From contig CP053170.1 of assembly GCA_014607495.2 (NCBI GenBank), forward strand, positions 1,426,001 to 1,490,000: a stretch of DNA of 64,000 nt, written 5' to 3'. The stretch comes from Carposina sasakii. Taxonomy: Eukaryota; Arthropoda; Insecta; Lepidoptera; Carposinidae. This document shows positions 10,608 to 22,996 of this stretch, piece by piece (the stretch's first letter is position 1; every line of letters begins with the position of its first letter). Under the pieces are notes generated by a model that was not told the origin of the DNA, did no database searches, and worked only from the letters and a program-made list of their open reading frames with translations. Position numbers and translations under genes: made by a program.

Positions 10608-13514
10608 TCACTATTAGTTAAAATGGGCAAGAGGGAAACTCTTACAAAACCTGGCCAAATTCGTGGACCAGAAGTTGTAGTCTATTCGATTTGTTGGAAT
10701 TTCCATTAAATACGGTAAGTATGTATGTAAATTCTGGTATAAAATTTATCATGGGAATAGTTCTAGGATTAAAATTTGTTTTGGTTTACAAGTTGGTTAA
10801 GTTAAGAAAGAGATTTTACAATAAATTGATTGTAATAAGAATATTTGTGATTAATTTAATTGTATATTGTAAATACACGTATTAATTCCAAAAACACTTC
10901 ATAAATATTATAAATAATGTGCAATATTAGTTTTTACGTAATTTTAGACATTGCTGTATAAAATTTCGAATTTAATAAAGATAAGTTCAATATATTATTT
11001 AAATTAAATGTAATTAAACTTAATTAATCAATCTCTATTTGGAAATTCATGGATCGCAATAAAATATTGAAAAATATGTTTTTTTTTTATTACTAAGTAC
11101 TACCTGCTGATGCAGGGCTTCACTAGAATATATCAAGAGCACCTCTTCCTGTACATGTCGTAAAAGTCGACTATGAAACTCGGGCTTTCTCTCAGGCGAT
11201 AAGCTAGCAACTAGCTCACTGATCTTTGCATCTGACCGCTATACTTATGTAAGGTGATCCATCACTGGACAAGCGAAAAACACAACTATCTAGAAGCAAT
11301 ATCATATTTCTTTACATATCTAATATTTTGAGAATATAATATTATACTCGCTCATAAGCCTATCAAAACATATTGCTATTCTTCTTCTGCAAGCCTAGCA
11401 TAACCTGCAAACACGATATGATAAACCGATTTATCGACATTTAGCCTGTCAAAATTACGATAAATATAGCCGCCATGTTGAATTTTGTATAGAGACGATA
11501 CGATATCCACGATGCGTGGTCATGCTAGAGGGGCTGATATAGTAATGTGGAATTAGTGATGTTTGTATGCTGTGGCCTTTCGCACTATCCATCAAATTCA
11601 TGCATGCGCAATCGCTGAATTGCATGGCCTATATGGGTGAATTTCAACAACCTCGATTTTTGACTAATTACGCTGGCGAAATTTTATATCCACTTTCTAT
11701 AACTTTTTTGTATTCGAAGTAATAGCTAAAAATATATAATATTCAGTCATATGGTAGACATTTTTAAAAACGTATTATTTCTTGAGATATCTGCATTTAA
11801 AAATTTCAATCGCCACCGATATTATTATCAAACCACCGAAATTGTTAATCTCTCCACTGAAATTTATTACAACCAGCGGAATTATAAATACAGGAGAACA
11901 TCATACGAATTACTTAAATTAATTAAATTATATTTATTTTATAAAATATGAAAACTTAAGATTTTTCGTTTATTAGTTGGTAATAATGTTTATCATCATG
12001 ATTATAGCTTAGGAACTATGATAACAAATTTAAGGAACACGTTAACAGGTAGGGAAATATTTTATTACTTACTTGAAAATGCTTCCTAGTGACTTTTTTC
12101 TTAGCATAAAACGTAGTGGCCATGGTATCTCCTATAAGATCTCGCAGTTCTGACTACACCATTTCAGGAACCTAGCCGTATTTATTTATATGTACGTAAA
12201 AATCTTCGAAAACCAGAAATAAGGATAATTTCTTTTCACATTTGAAAGTGCACCTCGTTAGCTACCTTTATATATAAGGAACACCCCATCCGGAAATTCA
12301 CGGTGTCGGAGATATGACATTTTATGATTTTTTTAAAATCTCTTTTTAGATGAGTAGAATGGCATATAAGAAATAAATCACATTTTATACTTTGACCTCC
12401 CAAAAATCTATCAACATGGAATGGTCAAGCAAAATTTGTTAAATGTTTTTGCCAATTAAGCCCCTACTCTTTCAAAATAATATACTGCGTCATGCGTACC
12501 CTTTATCAAACTAAATTCCTTATTTAATAAGCTACTAAAAAAGGTGTAACCTATTATGAGAAAGCTTACCAGCAGCTGACCAATAAAGGTTTCGAAAAAC
12601 ACATTCCGTGGCGCTACAGCCTATAGCAGTGTTATATTGAGGCAAGTAGAATGTAGAACTCTTCTGTTATCATCAGGCGTACTTGTTCAAGCTACTCGGG
12701 TTTATCGCAAAATTACTCGGGTTTATTCGTAACTGTTCATTTATGTAGCAATTTTGGGTGGTTTCCTTGAGGTTGAACTGAAGGCCAAGTCATAATCAAT
12801 ATCACAAAACGTAGGATTGAAGTAGATAATAATTATGTGCATGAGTACACCTACTTAGGCCAGTAGAACATTCAATATATAGATATTTTTTCTGAGAACA
12901 GTCAGGACTCAGAAAAATATTACATTCTTATTGGTCAGCTATTAATATTGAGGGATGAATCTTAAGTGCCTGGAAAATCTTAGTTCATTTAGTTCAACTG
13001 TTCCCTTCCTATGATCTTATAACGTCTACTTGTCGATATGTGTATTTATGCTGTCTATCGATTGACCTACAGTGCTCAGACTGCATCAGGAACATCATTA
13101 GGTATGCTAATCTTTGAGAGGTATCATTAGGTTCGACGTCGTGATAGCGACACTTGCTCAAAACTTTTACGCATTCCGTATTTTTTATTTTTTTCTTGTT
13201 ATTTAGATTAACTATAGTTTTAAACACTTGTTTACTGCAGTGCGCCGTGTTATTCCCATCATAGTCTATTACAGTGTCCCACTCTGTTACGGCCTCTCTC
13301 GGCACTCTCTCACCGACCACTAGACGTGTAGTACTTGACCACTCGACTTGTAATCACTGTCCGAGTCAACCCGACAGATGGACGTTCAATTTAGATGCTA
13401 GGGTGCATATGCGATGGGCTTTATTGTAGAATTGAAACATTAGCACATGTTAAGTTAACCAGCAGGCCAATTAGCAGTTATTCTACTTTATAACGGCCGC
13501 AAATGTAGGTATGA
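10608..13514. other. AT-rich intergenic sequence with repeat fragments
   Basis: No gene recognised. It contains an R3 copy at 11104-11260, a 130-base repeat at 11404-11535 that recurs at 41238-41370, and otherwise unassigned AT-rich DNA. Open frames here are short and look spurious. Confidence 0.5.
11404..11535 (+). repeat. Two-copy dispersed repeat, copy 1
   Basis: The segment with 'gataaaccgatttatcgaca' and 'gatacgatatccacgatgc' is repeated at 41238-41370 with few differences. Class unknown. Confidence 0.75.
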
Positions 13515-14330
13515 AAGGATATAATAATAATAATATTTATTTATTCAATGGACACACATTTTATGTACAATGTCTTACGCTATGGATAGGTAAATAATAA
13601 TATGATTCCTGAACTAGGCTGAGCCTGTGTTTCAGGTGATAAAGTTCTTATTAACTTATAAAATAAATTAACAATTAAAAATAGCATACTACTAAGGAGA
13701 ATACGTTTCTTAACTATTTAAAAACTTAATTACTTATCAACTAATAACAGATTTTCTGTGTCATCATAACATAAAGTTTTTAAGTACTTATCAACTACTT
13801 TCTTACAGTGGAAATATGTAAGGTCATATATATTATTTAATCTATTTATCCTATTATAAAGTAAGGGACCTATATAGGCAAAAAATCTGTTGGTAAATTT
13901 AAATGGTGTCGAGATAACAGTGCATACTATATCTTTCCGTCTTTTGTTAGTAATATCATGACTGTAGGCAAGTGTTTTATGCTGTTTTAGCACTATATGA
14001 ATGATGAAAAGCTGACGGACTGTTAAAACATTGCAGGATTTATATAAAAGGCAGGTAGGGAATAAGAAAGGACGGAAAGTAGCCACTTTCAGGATTGCTC
14101 GTTGAGCTCTTTCGAGGGGTAATATGATTGTTTTATGTGCACCACCCCATGAGCTAATACAATATTGTATGATAGATTGACATAAAGCTAGATACACTTG
14201 AGTAACTAGCTGTGGGTCTGCGATAAGACGTAATTTTTTGAATATATACAATAGTTTACGTACTCTACCAACAACATTTTGAATATGTTCCCGGAAAGAG
14301 AGTGTGTCGTCAATTATCACACATCCATCA
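13515..14330 (-). mobile_element. CR1/Jockey-type non-LTR retrotransposon, 5'-truncated
   Basis: The 3' end of a LINE in reverse orientation. It includes the C-terminal coding part (13730-14320) and a 3' tail ending in an (ATT)n-type simple repeat at about 13520. The 5' part is missing, as usual for LINE copies. Confidence 0.75.
13730..14320 (-). pseudogene. Reverse transcriptase C-terminal fragment of a CR1/Jockey-like LINE
   Basis: 196 residues open. It resembles the post-palm 'thumb' region of insect LINE ORF2: SFREHIQNVVGRVRKLLYIF, then LALCQSIIQYCISSWGGAHK and LERAQRAILKV. No catalytic YADD box is present because the copy starts downstream of it. Non-functional fragment. Confidence 0.75.
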
Positions 14331-14700
14331 TCAGAAAATCCATTCTAATGTTATAAATGTAAAAGTAAAGTTTGTTTATTTCTCTGTACCTCTTCCGCTT
14401 TATTTACTCATTCAATCTACTAGAAATAACTCATACATACATTATTATGTAAAGGTATATAGGTAGTTCGGAGTACGGAGAAGGACATAAGCTACATTCT
14501 GTAGTCCACGCGGACCGAGTCGTAAGCAACAGCTCTCCGATCTAATATTATAAATGCAAAAGTACATTTCTTTGTTTAGTTTGTTTCTTCATTAAATTTT
14601 GCATAAGTAGATACAATTAGTTGGAAGTACGGAGAAGGACATAGGCTACATCGAAACACACGGACGAAGTCGCCGGTAACAGATATAAATAAATAAATAA
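14331..14700 (+). repeat. Tandem pair of Helitron-like/R11 repeat fragments
   Basis: Two successive fragments start 'aatattataaatgcaaaagt'-like and end near 'cacggacgaagtcgccggtaacag'. Related copies: 19800-20095, 21843-22053, 28480-28770, 42826-43049, 43915-44217. Several end in CTAGT, as Lepidoptera Helitron 3' ends do, but I cannot show a Rep/helicase source. Confidence 0.5.
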
Positions 14701-15049
14701 GTAAATAAAGTAAACCATAGCCACCCTACCCATGTAGGCGACAAAAGTACTCGACATAAAGCGCGGCACTCACCACACGTTTAATCAGCGCGTGTCAATG
14801 CAGCCAATCGCATGACTGCGCGAGTCGTGTAAGAGGCTTCACTGTCGTGTACATGGAGGGAGAACAGAAAGGATTTATACGGTAACCCATGTAGCCTAGT
14901 GATTTCTAATATACCTACTAGTGGTAATTTTACACTTGAAATCAGTAACATGAAATAAATACGGTGATGTAGGTCGACGACTGAATGGAAAACACACGTC
15001 GTTCAAGTGGAAGGTGCACGACTAAATCATTCAGATATTATGTATGTAA

Positions 15050-15375
15050 GCGGTGATAGCCCAGTGGTTAAGACGTGTACCTTCCAAGCGGGAAGCGTAA
15101 GTTCGATCCCAGTCACGGGTCTGTACCAATGAATTTATTTCATGTACAGATTTTCATGTTGTAAAATTGTCACTTAGCTCGTGCCTCGGAAAGCACGTAA
15201 AACCGTTGGTCCTGCGCCTGATCTCTCTCCGGTCGTATCGGCTTTCCGTCCCATCGGACTATGATAGTAACGGAATAGAGAGTGCACTTGTGCACTATAA
15301 TATCTCTTGCGTACCTGGCCAATCTCTGTAGAGATTGGTCGCCTTCGCGAAATACGGTCTGAGATCATCATCATC
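15050..15375 (+). repeat. SINE-B (tRNA-derived), full copy
   Basis: The 5' tRNA-like head has an A box (TAGCCCAGTGGTTAAG) and a B box (AAGTTCGATCCCAG). A family-specific body follows ('ctcgtgcctcggaaagcac', 'gcactataatatctc', 'tggccaatctc'), then an (ATC)n/(ATGT)n tail. Other copies: 36652-36965 (+), 58553-58880 (-), 47300-47985 (-, interrupted). Confidence 0.85.
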
Positions 15376-15400
15376 ATCATGTATGTATGTATGTATGTAT
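15365..15400 (+). repeat. (ATC)n/(ATGT)n microsatellite at the SINE-B tail
   Basis: Simple-repeat run 'atcatcatcatcatcatg' followed by 'tatgtatgtatg'. Confidence 0.85.
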
Positions 15401-15533
15401 CGCCACTACTACTTATAGATACTAGAATATACAGTATGTACCTAAGCAATAGAGACTTTCAAAATATCGTCTCTGTATGTCAAACATCTTTTTATATCTA
15501 TATATTCTTACTTTTATTCTATCTATAGGTATA

Positions 15534-15617
15534 CAGGATGTTTTTTGTGGCCACCTTTAACGAAGGGTACGTATTCTATACATGAAATAAAGTAAGTTTA
15601 TGCCAAAAAAAATGCTG
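15534..15617 (-). mobile_element. MITE family 1 end fragment
   Basis: 84 bases of one family 1 end in reverse. It stops abruptly 11 bases before a complete copy. Confidence 0.75.
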
Positions 15618-15627
15618 TACATATCTA

Positions 15628-16000
15628 CAGGATGATTTTTGGTCGTCAACGTTTCCGAAAACTACGGAATCTCCTCATCATCACGATCATTTTTCTCCAT
15701 GGAAGCATACCTGGGAAGTGTCTGGTTTCCAAAATATTAGGGTCCAAAGTTGAGTAAATAGACTGCGTTTTTCTGCATAAATGCACATAGACGCGCGTAG
15801 CAGGATTTTTTCACGAAAAATAATTAATATCTGTCTATAAAAAAACTAACATAAACACTAGACACTATAAATTTCGCACGATCAAGGAATTTAAAATTAA
15901 AAAAAAAAAAAAATCCCAGAATTTTTTTTGGCATAAACTTACTTTATTTCATGTATAGAATACGTACCCTTCGTTAAAGGTGGCCACAAAAAAAACCCTG
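15628..16000 (+). mobile_element. MITE family 1 copy
   Basis: Full-length copy with CAGGATG and ACCCTG ends and TA flanks. Confidence 0.85.
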
Positions 16001-16102
16001 TATACTCGTAAAAAACTTTGTCCTGAGTAAATGACTCACTGACGGATTAGCACAGCCACCGCTGGTCAGTCTGGTCTTCCTGTCACGCTGACGGTCGGCC
16101 CA

Positions 16103-16211
16103 TGGTCGGCGCTGATGGGTCAATTTGTACGGCTGTCAGCGCTGAGCGGTCCAGCGCTACTCAAAAACGTTACCTGTAACTACATACAAATTGACCCATC
16201 AGCGCCGACCA
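16103..16211. repeat. Perfect 27-base inverted repeat with a 55-base loop
   Basis: 16103-16129 is the exact reverse complement of 16185-16211 (TGGTCGGCGCTGATGGGTCA...). The loop includes another GC-rich 'gctgtcagcgctgagcgg' motif. It could fold as a stem-loop or be the remnant of an inverted-repeat element. Confidence 0.85.
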
Positions 16212-16779
16212 CGACGGAAAATCCGCCTTAGAGACCATAATACTTGAAATGTGTGTTTCTGAGGTAAGCATCTTATAAGAAAGGATTTCCCAAAATGGCT
16301 GCAGGAAAAATAGAAAGTGGGTAGGCGGCCACTAGTATGTACTTGGAGCGTCCAATCCACGTGGATGGAATTTGTGGCGAACACAAAACAGTATTCAAAT
16401 AAATCCTTTATCAAAGGCACTGATTGGCCGGCGGCGATGTTCAAAGGAACGGCGACAGTGCGCTGTCAGACGCCGACGAGACTGGACGTCTGTCTTCTAG
16501 AGTTGCAACGCTCCCGGTAAATTGCCCGCGGCCATCGCTTTGTAAAGCAAATGTAAAGATGTCAGGCTTTGTAACAAGTAGGTGGATCAAAGAGATGTTA
16601 CATTTTTCGAAGCTGTCAAAACAGCAGGTTGTGACTTTTGCTGTAACTTCTTTGCTGTCCAATGCAATGGTAAATGTCGACAAACTTTAGTTAGTTAACT
16701 ATTTATCTTCGTTATTTTTTATTTTCTTGTTCTTTTTTATATCATCAGTGTGCTGGTAGCCAGCTAGCATATCTTTCAT
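16212..16779. other. Non-repeat sequence, no gene recognised
   Basis: GC content is somewhat higher than its surroundings around 16420-16550. Short frames exist on both strands, but none resembles a known family or shows matching splice phases. Confidence 0.4.
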
Positions 16780-17127
16780 TCACCTAAGTAAATGAGGGAT
16801 TAATGATGAAGTCCTCCACGACGTGTCCGTCGACGGCGACACCTTGTCAGTTCCTGGCGTGTGCACGGATATGACTCGCGAAACCGAACTTGGTCTTAAG
16901 AGCCAGCAGTCAAATAAAAGTCCCACGGTTGCTCCGCCCACATACCCCGCCACCCGCAATGCAAGGATACGCGTAAAGATCTGCGTAGTGTTAAAATTCG
17001 AAATTCGCGCGCTTTCGAGCAGGCGGGTCAACGCTAGGTCAAACGCAGAGAACATAAAAACCCATAGAGTCGTTATTATAATTGATTTCAATGTTATGTT
17101 TATTTTATTTTTGTTTGCAAAATACAA
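16780..17127 (-). pseudogene. Possible N-terminal exon or fragment of a major-facilitator (NaGLT1/MFSD4-like) transporter
   Basis: An open minus-strand frame of 115 residues contains a hydrophobic segment (IIITTLWVFMFSAFDLALT), then NTTQIFTRI and RVAGYVGGATVGLLFD. A loop motif of R-x-x-G-Y-x-x-G plus G-x-x-x-D after a first membrane segment is typical of this MFS subgroup. The sequence after LLFD loses resemblance, and no clear donor site or following exon was found. It may be a single exon, a relic or chance. Moderately weak call. Confidence 0.35.
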
Positions 17128-17131
17128 TTAA

Positions 17132-18840
17132 ATTAAAATAATTAATTTATTAATAAGTAATATAGGTATGTTAAAAAATCATTCATACAATAGAACACAT
17201 TACCTGCATCATAGTTATATTTATGTATGAAATTCATCCAATGCAACAAGTATTAGGAAGTTTTGAATAAAACGGATTAATGGTAGATATCAAAGATTTA
17301 TTTTATATATCACAAAAAATAGTATCCGATACATATGTGAAATGGGACCAATTTACTCATGTATATCGCTTTTAAAAAGGCTTTTAGGTGAGTCAATATG
17401 TTAAAATGTTACAAGTAGTAACTTAACAAATTTTTATATTAAGATGATTATGTAAAAAAATGCCGTTTCATTTAGGTAAATTGCTGTATGTTAAATATAA
17501 ATAGTAGGTGTTTTTTTAAAATAAAGGGTTAACAGGTATGTATAATGTGCATTCGCAATATTAGCTGTGCATAAATAAAAAAAACTTTATTTAAAGATAA
17601 ATAGCGGTATGCGTATGCCACAAATATAAATTGCAGTTTGATACCGATAAACATACAAACTCATTATCTACAAACACACAAATATATAAATAAAATAAAA
17701 CAACATTATATGAACGAGAAATGTACGTAGGTATACCTACTTACGTACGTTTACGATGGGGGTACGTAAACCGACGGACGGAAGACAAGATGGTTGCCAT
17801 TCATTCCAAGTGGTAACTTTTTAGATATGCAGTACTTACCTAAATAATATGTACCTATTTTAGCATAAGTGTTGTAAAATTAGTTTTATTAAGAAAGACC
17901 GCACTAGGCGGATAAACCCAAAGGGTTTTTGCTATCTAGTGTCTAAGTTTATTTAAAACGAAATGTAACATACTTTACTCAAATTAAAAAAAAAAAAAAT
18001 AAGCAATATTCTCATTTGAGGATTTTGCTGTGCACTCAGTAATTTTTATATGAATTCCAATTATTTGTGACTAAAAAAAAACATTTTATTTGATGTGCGT
18101 TTAAATACTATACAATTAAATTAAATGATTTTTCTTACTAATCCTCTACACTCCCCAAGAAATATATATGTACTATTTACCTTATACAGTAAAATACCTT
18201 CTGTTCTATGCTCCACCTCATCTGTTACCATCAAACTGTCAATCGGAGAGCTAAAATATGAAATGAGTTTAAAAATATCAAAAAAGTTTTAGTAGCCAAA
18301 AGTGAAAACAAGTGAGCAAAAACAACAAAATTATAGCAGGTAGGTAGGTTCTCACTCACTTTTCTTAAAACATCACAGGTGGTATTATTTCGGTATAAAC
18401 TTTGACGGGCGACTCCAGGACTTTTTGTTCGGCACAATTGGTTTGAATTCTATAAACAAAATATTGTAGATAAGGAACTGCTGCCGAAGATGCTACGTAA
18501 TAAGTAAAGATGGGTCGGATTAGGTAAAAATCGTACCTGTTCGACCTAATACATACTCATATTTATGCAATATGGCCGTTCCATTACTGTGATCCATTAC
18601 GTATTAGATAAATACGTAGAATCTTTATTCGGTGAATATTTAGTATCGGTTTTCGGTGAATGATCCATTATCTAATAAATACCTACGTAAAAAGAATAGT
18701 TGTGGAAATAGAAAATATCGTGATAATAGCGAAATGCATTTTTTATATTAGGTTAAATTTTTAATATTTAGTTAAATTGTTTTTAGTTTGTGTCAAATAT
18801 TTTGTTTAAATAAAGGATTTTTATTTTGTAAAAAAAAAGG
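17132..18840. other. AT-rich intergenic, no gene recognised
   Basis: Very AT-rich sequence with poly-A tracts. I see no coding exon or repeat family member I can name. Confidence 0.45.
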
Positions 18841-18935
18841 AAAAAAAAAAGTCTTGTCTGTACCCGGATACGAACCAGGAATATCTGGTTTTCGACTCCG
18901 CCGATGTAACCGCTGGGCTATTATAAACTTGTTAG
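18841..18935 (-). repeat. tRNA-like SINE head (reverse)
   Basis: The reverse complement has 'atagcccagcggttacatc' (A-box-like) and 'ctggttcgtatccgggtac' (B-box-like), preceded on the plus strand by poly-A. It is a SINE fragment rather than a functional tRNA, since no consistent acceptor stem closes. Confidence 0.55.
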
Positions 18936-19077
18936 AAATGGTGAAAATTACCTTCATATTCTAATGATATTGTAGTATTTTTGCTAAATAATAAAATTGA
19001 AACTTATCGTCTATGCCTTACGGTTGATTTCTCATAATAAGATGATATTTTATGCGATACCTAATACCTAATGTCGT

Positions 19078-19522
19078 CTTGTATCTGAATGCTGGGCCGT
19101 AAAGAAGGATAAAAATCAATTCCATGTAAGCAAGATGAGAATGTTGAGATGGATGTGTGGAGTTACAAGAATGGATAAAATAAGAAATGTGTATATAAGA
19201 GGAAGTTTGAAAGTTGCGCCGATCACAGACAAGTTACGAAGTAACCGTCTGTCTTGGTACGGGCATGTAAAGCTATATTATGAGTCTATGATGTAAAGCG
19301 ACGGGATGAAAGGCATATTTTACAGAGAGCTTTGTGCATGAGTGTGGATGGATATAAAGAAAAGAAAGTAGACCAAAGAAATGTTGGATGGACTGTGTGA
19401 GGGAGGATATGCGTGTACTGGGAGTGAGCCATGAGATGACGGATAATAGGGATGAATGGAAGAAAAGTACATATTGTGCCGACCCCAAATAAATGGGAAC
19501 AGGGCAGGAAGATGATGATGAC
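19078..19522 (+). pseudogene. RTE-type non-LTR retrotransposon, ORF 3' end fragment
   Basis: In frame from 19078 it reads ECWAVKKDKNQFHVSKMRML, then MDKIRNVYIRGSLKVAPITD and NRLSWYGHV. After a frameshift it continues with a KKRWMDCVR-like block and a DEWKKSTYCADP-like end. These are the characteristic C-terminal blocks of RTE LINEs. The tail ends in (GATGAT). It is 5'-truncated and broken, so non-functional. Confidence 0.8.
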
Positions 19523-21027
19523 CTAATCACGTTGTATTAGGTACCGACTAGTATTGAAAAATACCTAATCCACATACCTATTCCAATATTTATGCCTCAC
19601 CTGTAGTAGTAAGTAAGTTCCTTAGGTGGGTGAAAGATATTGTACCTACATATACTCGTAAATGTATATAAAATTTGTGTATGTGCTTCATGTGTAAAGC
19701 AGTGCGCTTATAGAATACTTCTCATGCTGTGTGTGTGATTCGGAACTAATTTCTTTTGTAGACTTTTACATAGATAAACAAAGCAACTAGCGCCATCGTT
19801 CAAAGGAATTCTACCAATTTATAAAGGTGAAAGTTTGTATGTGTGTGAGTGTGTATGTTTGTTACTTCATCACGCAAAATCCTGAAATGTATGGAACAGC
19901 TGATTTTTTTCACTATATCGGAGTTGGCCCCATAGTGAAAGTTGTTTCTTTTTACTTTCCTAGTTTCGTGTCAAAGGCAAATCACTAATTTCGGAAAGAC
20001 CTTATATTAGCTTAGGTACGTATCAGAATAACACATTATACTTTTTATCCCGGGTAAATATTTTATCCCGTAATTTCGACATTTTGTTTTTTCTCCTGTC
20101 CATTATAAAATGCATTCTCAGCACTAAACTTTACATACTTACTAATTATGATTATAGCTACTTACACCTTTGATTCTCTCCCTTTTTAGAAAATTCTCTC
20201 CAACGTTGAGCCATCTTCCTTTTGGAAACATATTTTTTAGTTTTATTTCCCATTAGTCCGAACTCAATCGAGTAATACCTACACCGCAAGATAATAAAAA
20301 ATGCCACTGCCGTGGGCGAAAGCGACATAGACCCTACGTCGTCGGCGCACAGCGCGGTACTGAGTGTCAGCGGGCACGAAGTTACTATTTAACGCTTTTC
20401 TGTAAGCATTAGAGTAGAATATCGCTTGCACGCTAAACAACTGATTGAGCTCAGAAGTAAAGAGCGTAAGTCTCAAAAAGATTTTTATTAATTGTGTGTT
20501 CAATTATGATTGTTTTTTAATTTTGGCTTTACAAAAGTTTACTATCATTATTATCTTGACATCCGAATTTATTTAAAACGCCTACCTCATGTAATAGCCG
20601 AAATAAAAGTAAAAATGACTAAAAAACATGTCGATTTCAAAAAACAAAACTATCGAGCGAAAATCATTAAATCATGTTTTTGGCTTTACATGACATAGTT
20701 AAGGGTACTAAGAATATAGTGTAATAGTCTCACATTAAACAAACATGCACCCGTTTCAGCATATTTCATCAAAAAGATGCTAAATAAGGTCTGCCTCCTC
20801 TTAAACGTGCGGCATAACTTTCATTCACCTAAATAAATGGGGGATTAATACGACATGCGCTGATGTTGTAAGAGTCAACTAAGGAACATGCGATGAGCTA
20901 TGAATAGATAGTTTAATATATTGTATTAATCCCTCATTTGAGATGCAAGTGATGTATTCTAGTGAAGCTCTACATTAGCACAGGGTAATAATTATAATGG
21001 GAACTAATATACTTATTTTTTATTATA
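19523..21027. other. AT-rich sequence with R11 and R3 fragments
   Basis: An R11-type fragment lies at about 19800-20095 and R3 pieces at about 20935-20990. A GC-richer stretch at 20280-20480 has short frames but no recognisable domain. Confidence 0.45.
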
Positions 21028-21285
21028 CAGGGTGTAACAAAAGGGGTATGTTAAGCGAAAAGCTATGTAAATAGCCCACTAAATAGTACTATCTACAAAA
21101 TTTGAGACTTGAATTCACATATTTATTTTTTTAGATAGTATGGAAAATTCCTAAACAACTTAGGAATGTTCATACAATTATGAAAAACAAACATGTGATT
21201 TCGAGTCTCAAATTTTGGAAATAGGTTCTCTATAGTTGTCTATTTACATAGATTTCGCTTAACATACCCTTTCTGTTACACCCTG
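21028..21285. mobile_element. MITE family 2 copy (near-complete palindrome)
   Basis: 258 bases. Almost the entire left half is the reverse complement of the right half (CAGGGTGTAACAAAAGGGGT at one end, GTTACACCCTG at the other), so it would fold into one long hairpin. It is flanked by TA. Other copies: 31297-31551, 43498-43758, 50180-50425, 55275-55513. Confidence 0.9.
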
Positions 21286-22658
21286 TATAGCTTAGTTCCT
21301 TATTGGCAGTTGCCGCCTTATAGCTACCACATATACATAGGTATTATAATTATAATGGGGTAGTTAAGTGGGAAAGTCCATTTTGAAAATGTGAAATTAA
21401 TTGAAAATTACAACATCACATGGCCACCTGCATCATTTACAGCAACTTTTGTTTTGAGACCATCGTATTTATAAACGCAATATTTAATATAGATGTAGAA
21501 CAAAAGTTCTATTACACGCATACAAGTTGCCGTCACGTCGTGGCAGCCGTTTGTATGGAGCGTTTTTTGGCATTGTGATTTTGAAATCGTCATGTCCCGG
21601 AAAGTTTTCACGCTAGCGAAGTTTTTCTTTCGCAAATGTTTATATCATTTTATGATCTTTCGATATAAATACAAATAAAAAAAACTGTAAACGACCCTAT
21701 TCTTTGCTAGATAGGAATAGCAATTAGCATAGAGGAATGGTAACAGGTATAGCTACTGGGCGTTAAGTAGGCAGGTACACATATAAACAAAGGCATATTA
21801 TTTATAAATGAATCATACAAATCTACTCTAATACAATCGTCACAAATCTATACTAATAATATTATAAAGCTAAAGAGTTTGTTTGTTTGTTTGAACGCGC
21901 TAATCTCAGGAACTACTGGTCTGATTTGAAAAATTATTTCAGTGTTAGATAGCCCATTTACCAAGGAAGGCTACAGTCTATACAACAACCTGCCCGGCTT
22001 CGCACGGGTACAACGCCCCCTCACGCGGACGAAGTCGTGGGCGGCTGCTAGTAGACTATATCCATAAAGAAACGCAATGTAAAAAAATTACTTGATGCGA
22101 TGATGATTTTTTGTAGAGTGCGTTTCACCAAATAGTTCCTCCGAACGATGGCGCCTGTTACTATGTGTATGACTGCATTGTTGGTGTTACTACATACAGA
22201 AAATGTTAGTTCCGTAATCAAGCGTAGGAGTTATTCTATGAAACGGACTTTGCCAACCTGTCCGGCAAGTTTATATCGCATGATGCATTTAATTAACTAA
22301 GAACTGTTCCGTCCGTGTATGCAAAAATCAAGATTTAAAACCGAGTAGTTTCTATGTAGTTCACTACCAAATATTGCGAAAAATTGAGACGCTTTAAGAC
22401 GTCATCGGCAACTGTGGCTAGATTTCGTTTGACGCTTTAAGACGTGTTTGGCGGTCAAAGGGTTAAAAAAAGTTATTGTAATACTCGTAGCACACTAATG
22501 TAGTAAGTAATCTATAAAATAAGGGGCCGATTTTCGTAGTCATGGTTAGAAATTTTTTAATCTACTCCCGACATTAACATACAGTATGTTTAATCAATTT
22601 CACTTGTTATTTACCTGTGTATTCTGTGACCTCTCAAAGTAGGTAATCTTGAGTTAAT
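21286..22658. other. Intergenic, one R11 copy
   Basis: The R11/Helitron-like copy at 21843-22053 ends 'gcggctgctagta'. The rest has no recognised feature. Confidence 0.5.
21843..22053 (+). repeat. R11 Helitron-like repeat
   Basis: Typical Lepidoptera repeat: 'taatattataaag', a GTTT run, 'gcgctaatctcaggaactac', 'gttagatagcccatttacc', then 'cacgcggacgaagtcgtggg' and a terminal CTAGT. Confidence 0.6.
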
Positions 22659-22705
22659 TGACGGCGTTTTACCTACAAATAAAACGCCTATTAAATAACC
22701 TACCA

Positions 22706-22855
22706 TATTCGAAGCCTAAATATTTGAGAGTGGCAACACTGCTTTCCTCTGATTGGTCGTTTCATATTCTGTCCCTTTCTAACTTATGCCGTCCTACTCT
22801 TCCCCTTCCACCACCAGGCAGTGCGCTCAGGTTGGTTTGAGCGGTGGGGCTTCAT
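22706..22855. repeat. DIRS inverted terminal repeat (3' side)
   Basis: Reverse complement of 27843-27993, virtually identical. It starts TATTCGAAGCCTAAATATTT. Confidence 0.95.
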
Positions 22856-22896
22856 TTGTCTCAAAGTCATTAACTACCAGGCAGAATAAAAAACTG

Positions 22897-22996
22897 TAGG
22901 CTTCGAATATGGTAGGTTATTTAATAGGCGTTTTATTTGTAGGTAAAACGCCGTCATTAAACAACCGTACCGCTATTCGAAGCCTAAATATTTGAG
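22897..22996. repeat. DIRS internal complementary region
   Basis: The first half (22897-22956) is the reverse complement of the left terminus 22659-22718. The second half (22953-22996) is the reverse complement of the right terminus. They meet at GTCA (22953-22956), the same four bases shared by the outer ends, so it records the sequence of the joined circle. Confidence 0.93.

Noticed and set aside
15060..15125. tRNA gene at the head of SINE-B
   Set aside because: The same head is followed by the same non-tRNA body in several copies, so it is part of a SINE.
20279..20503. Minus-strand 74-codon frame
   Set aside because: No recognised domain, no splice signals in phase and no clear signal peptide.
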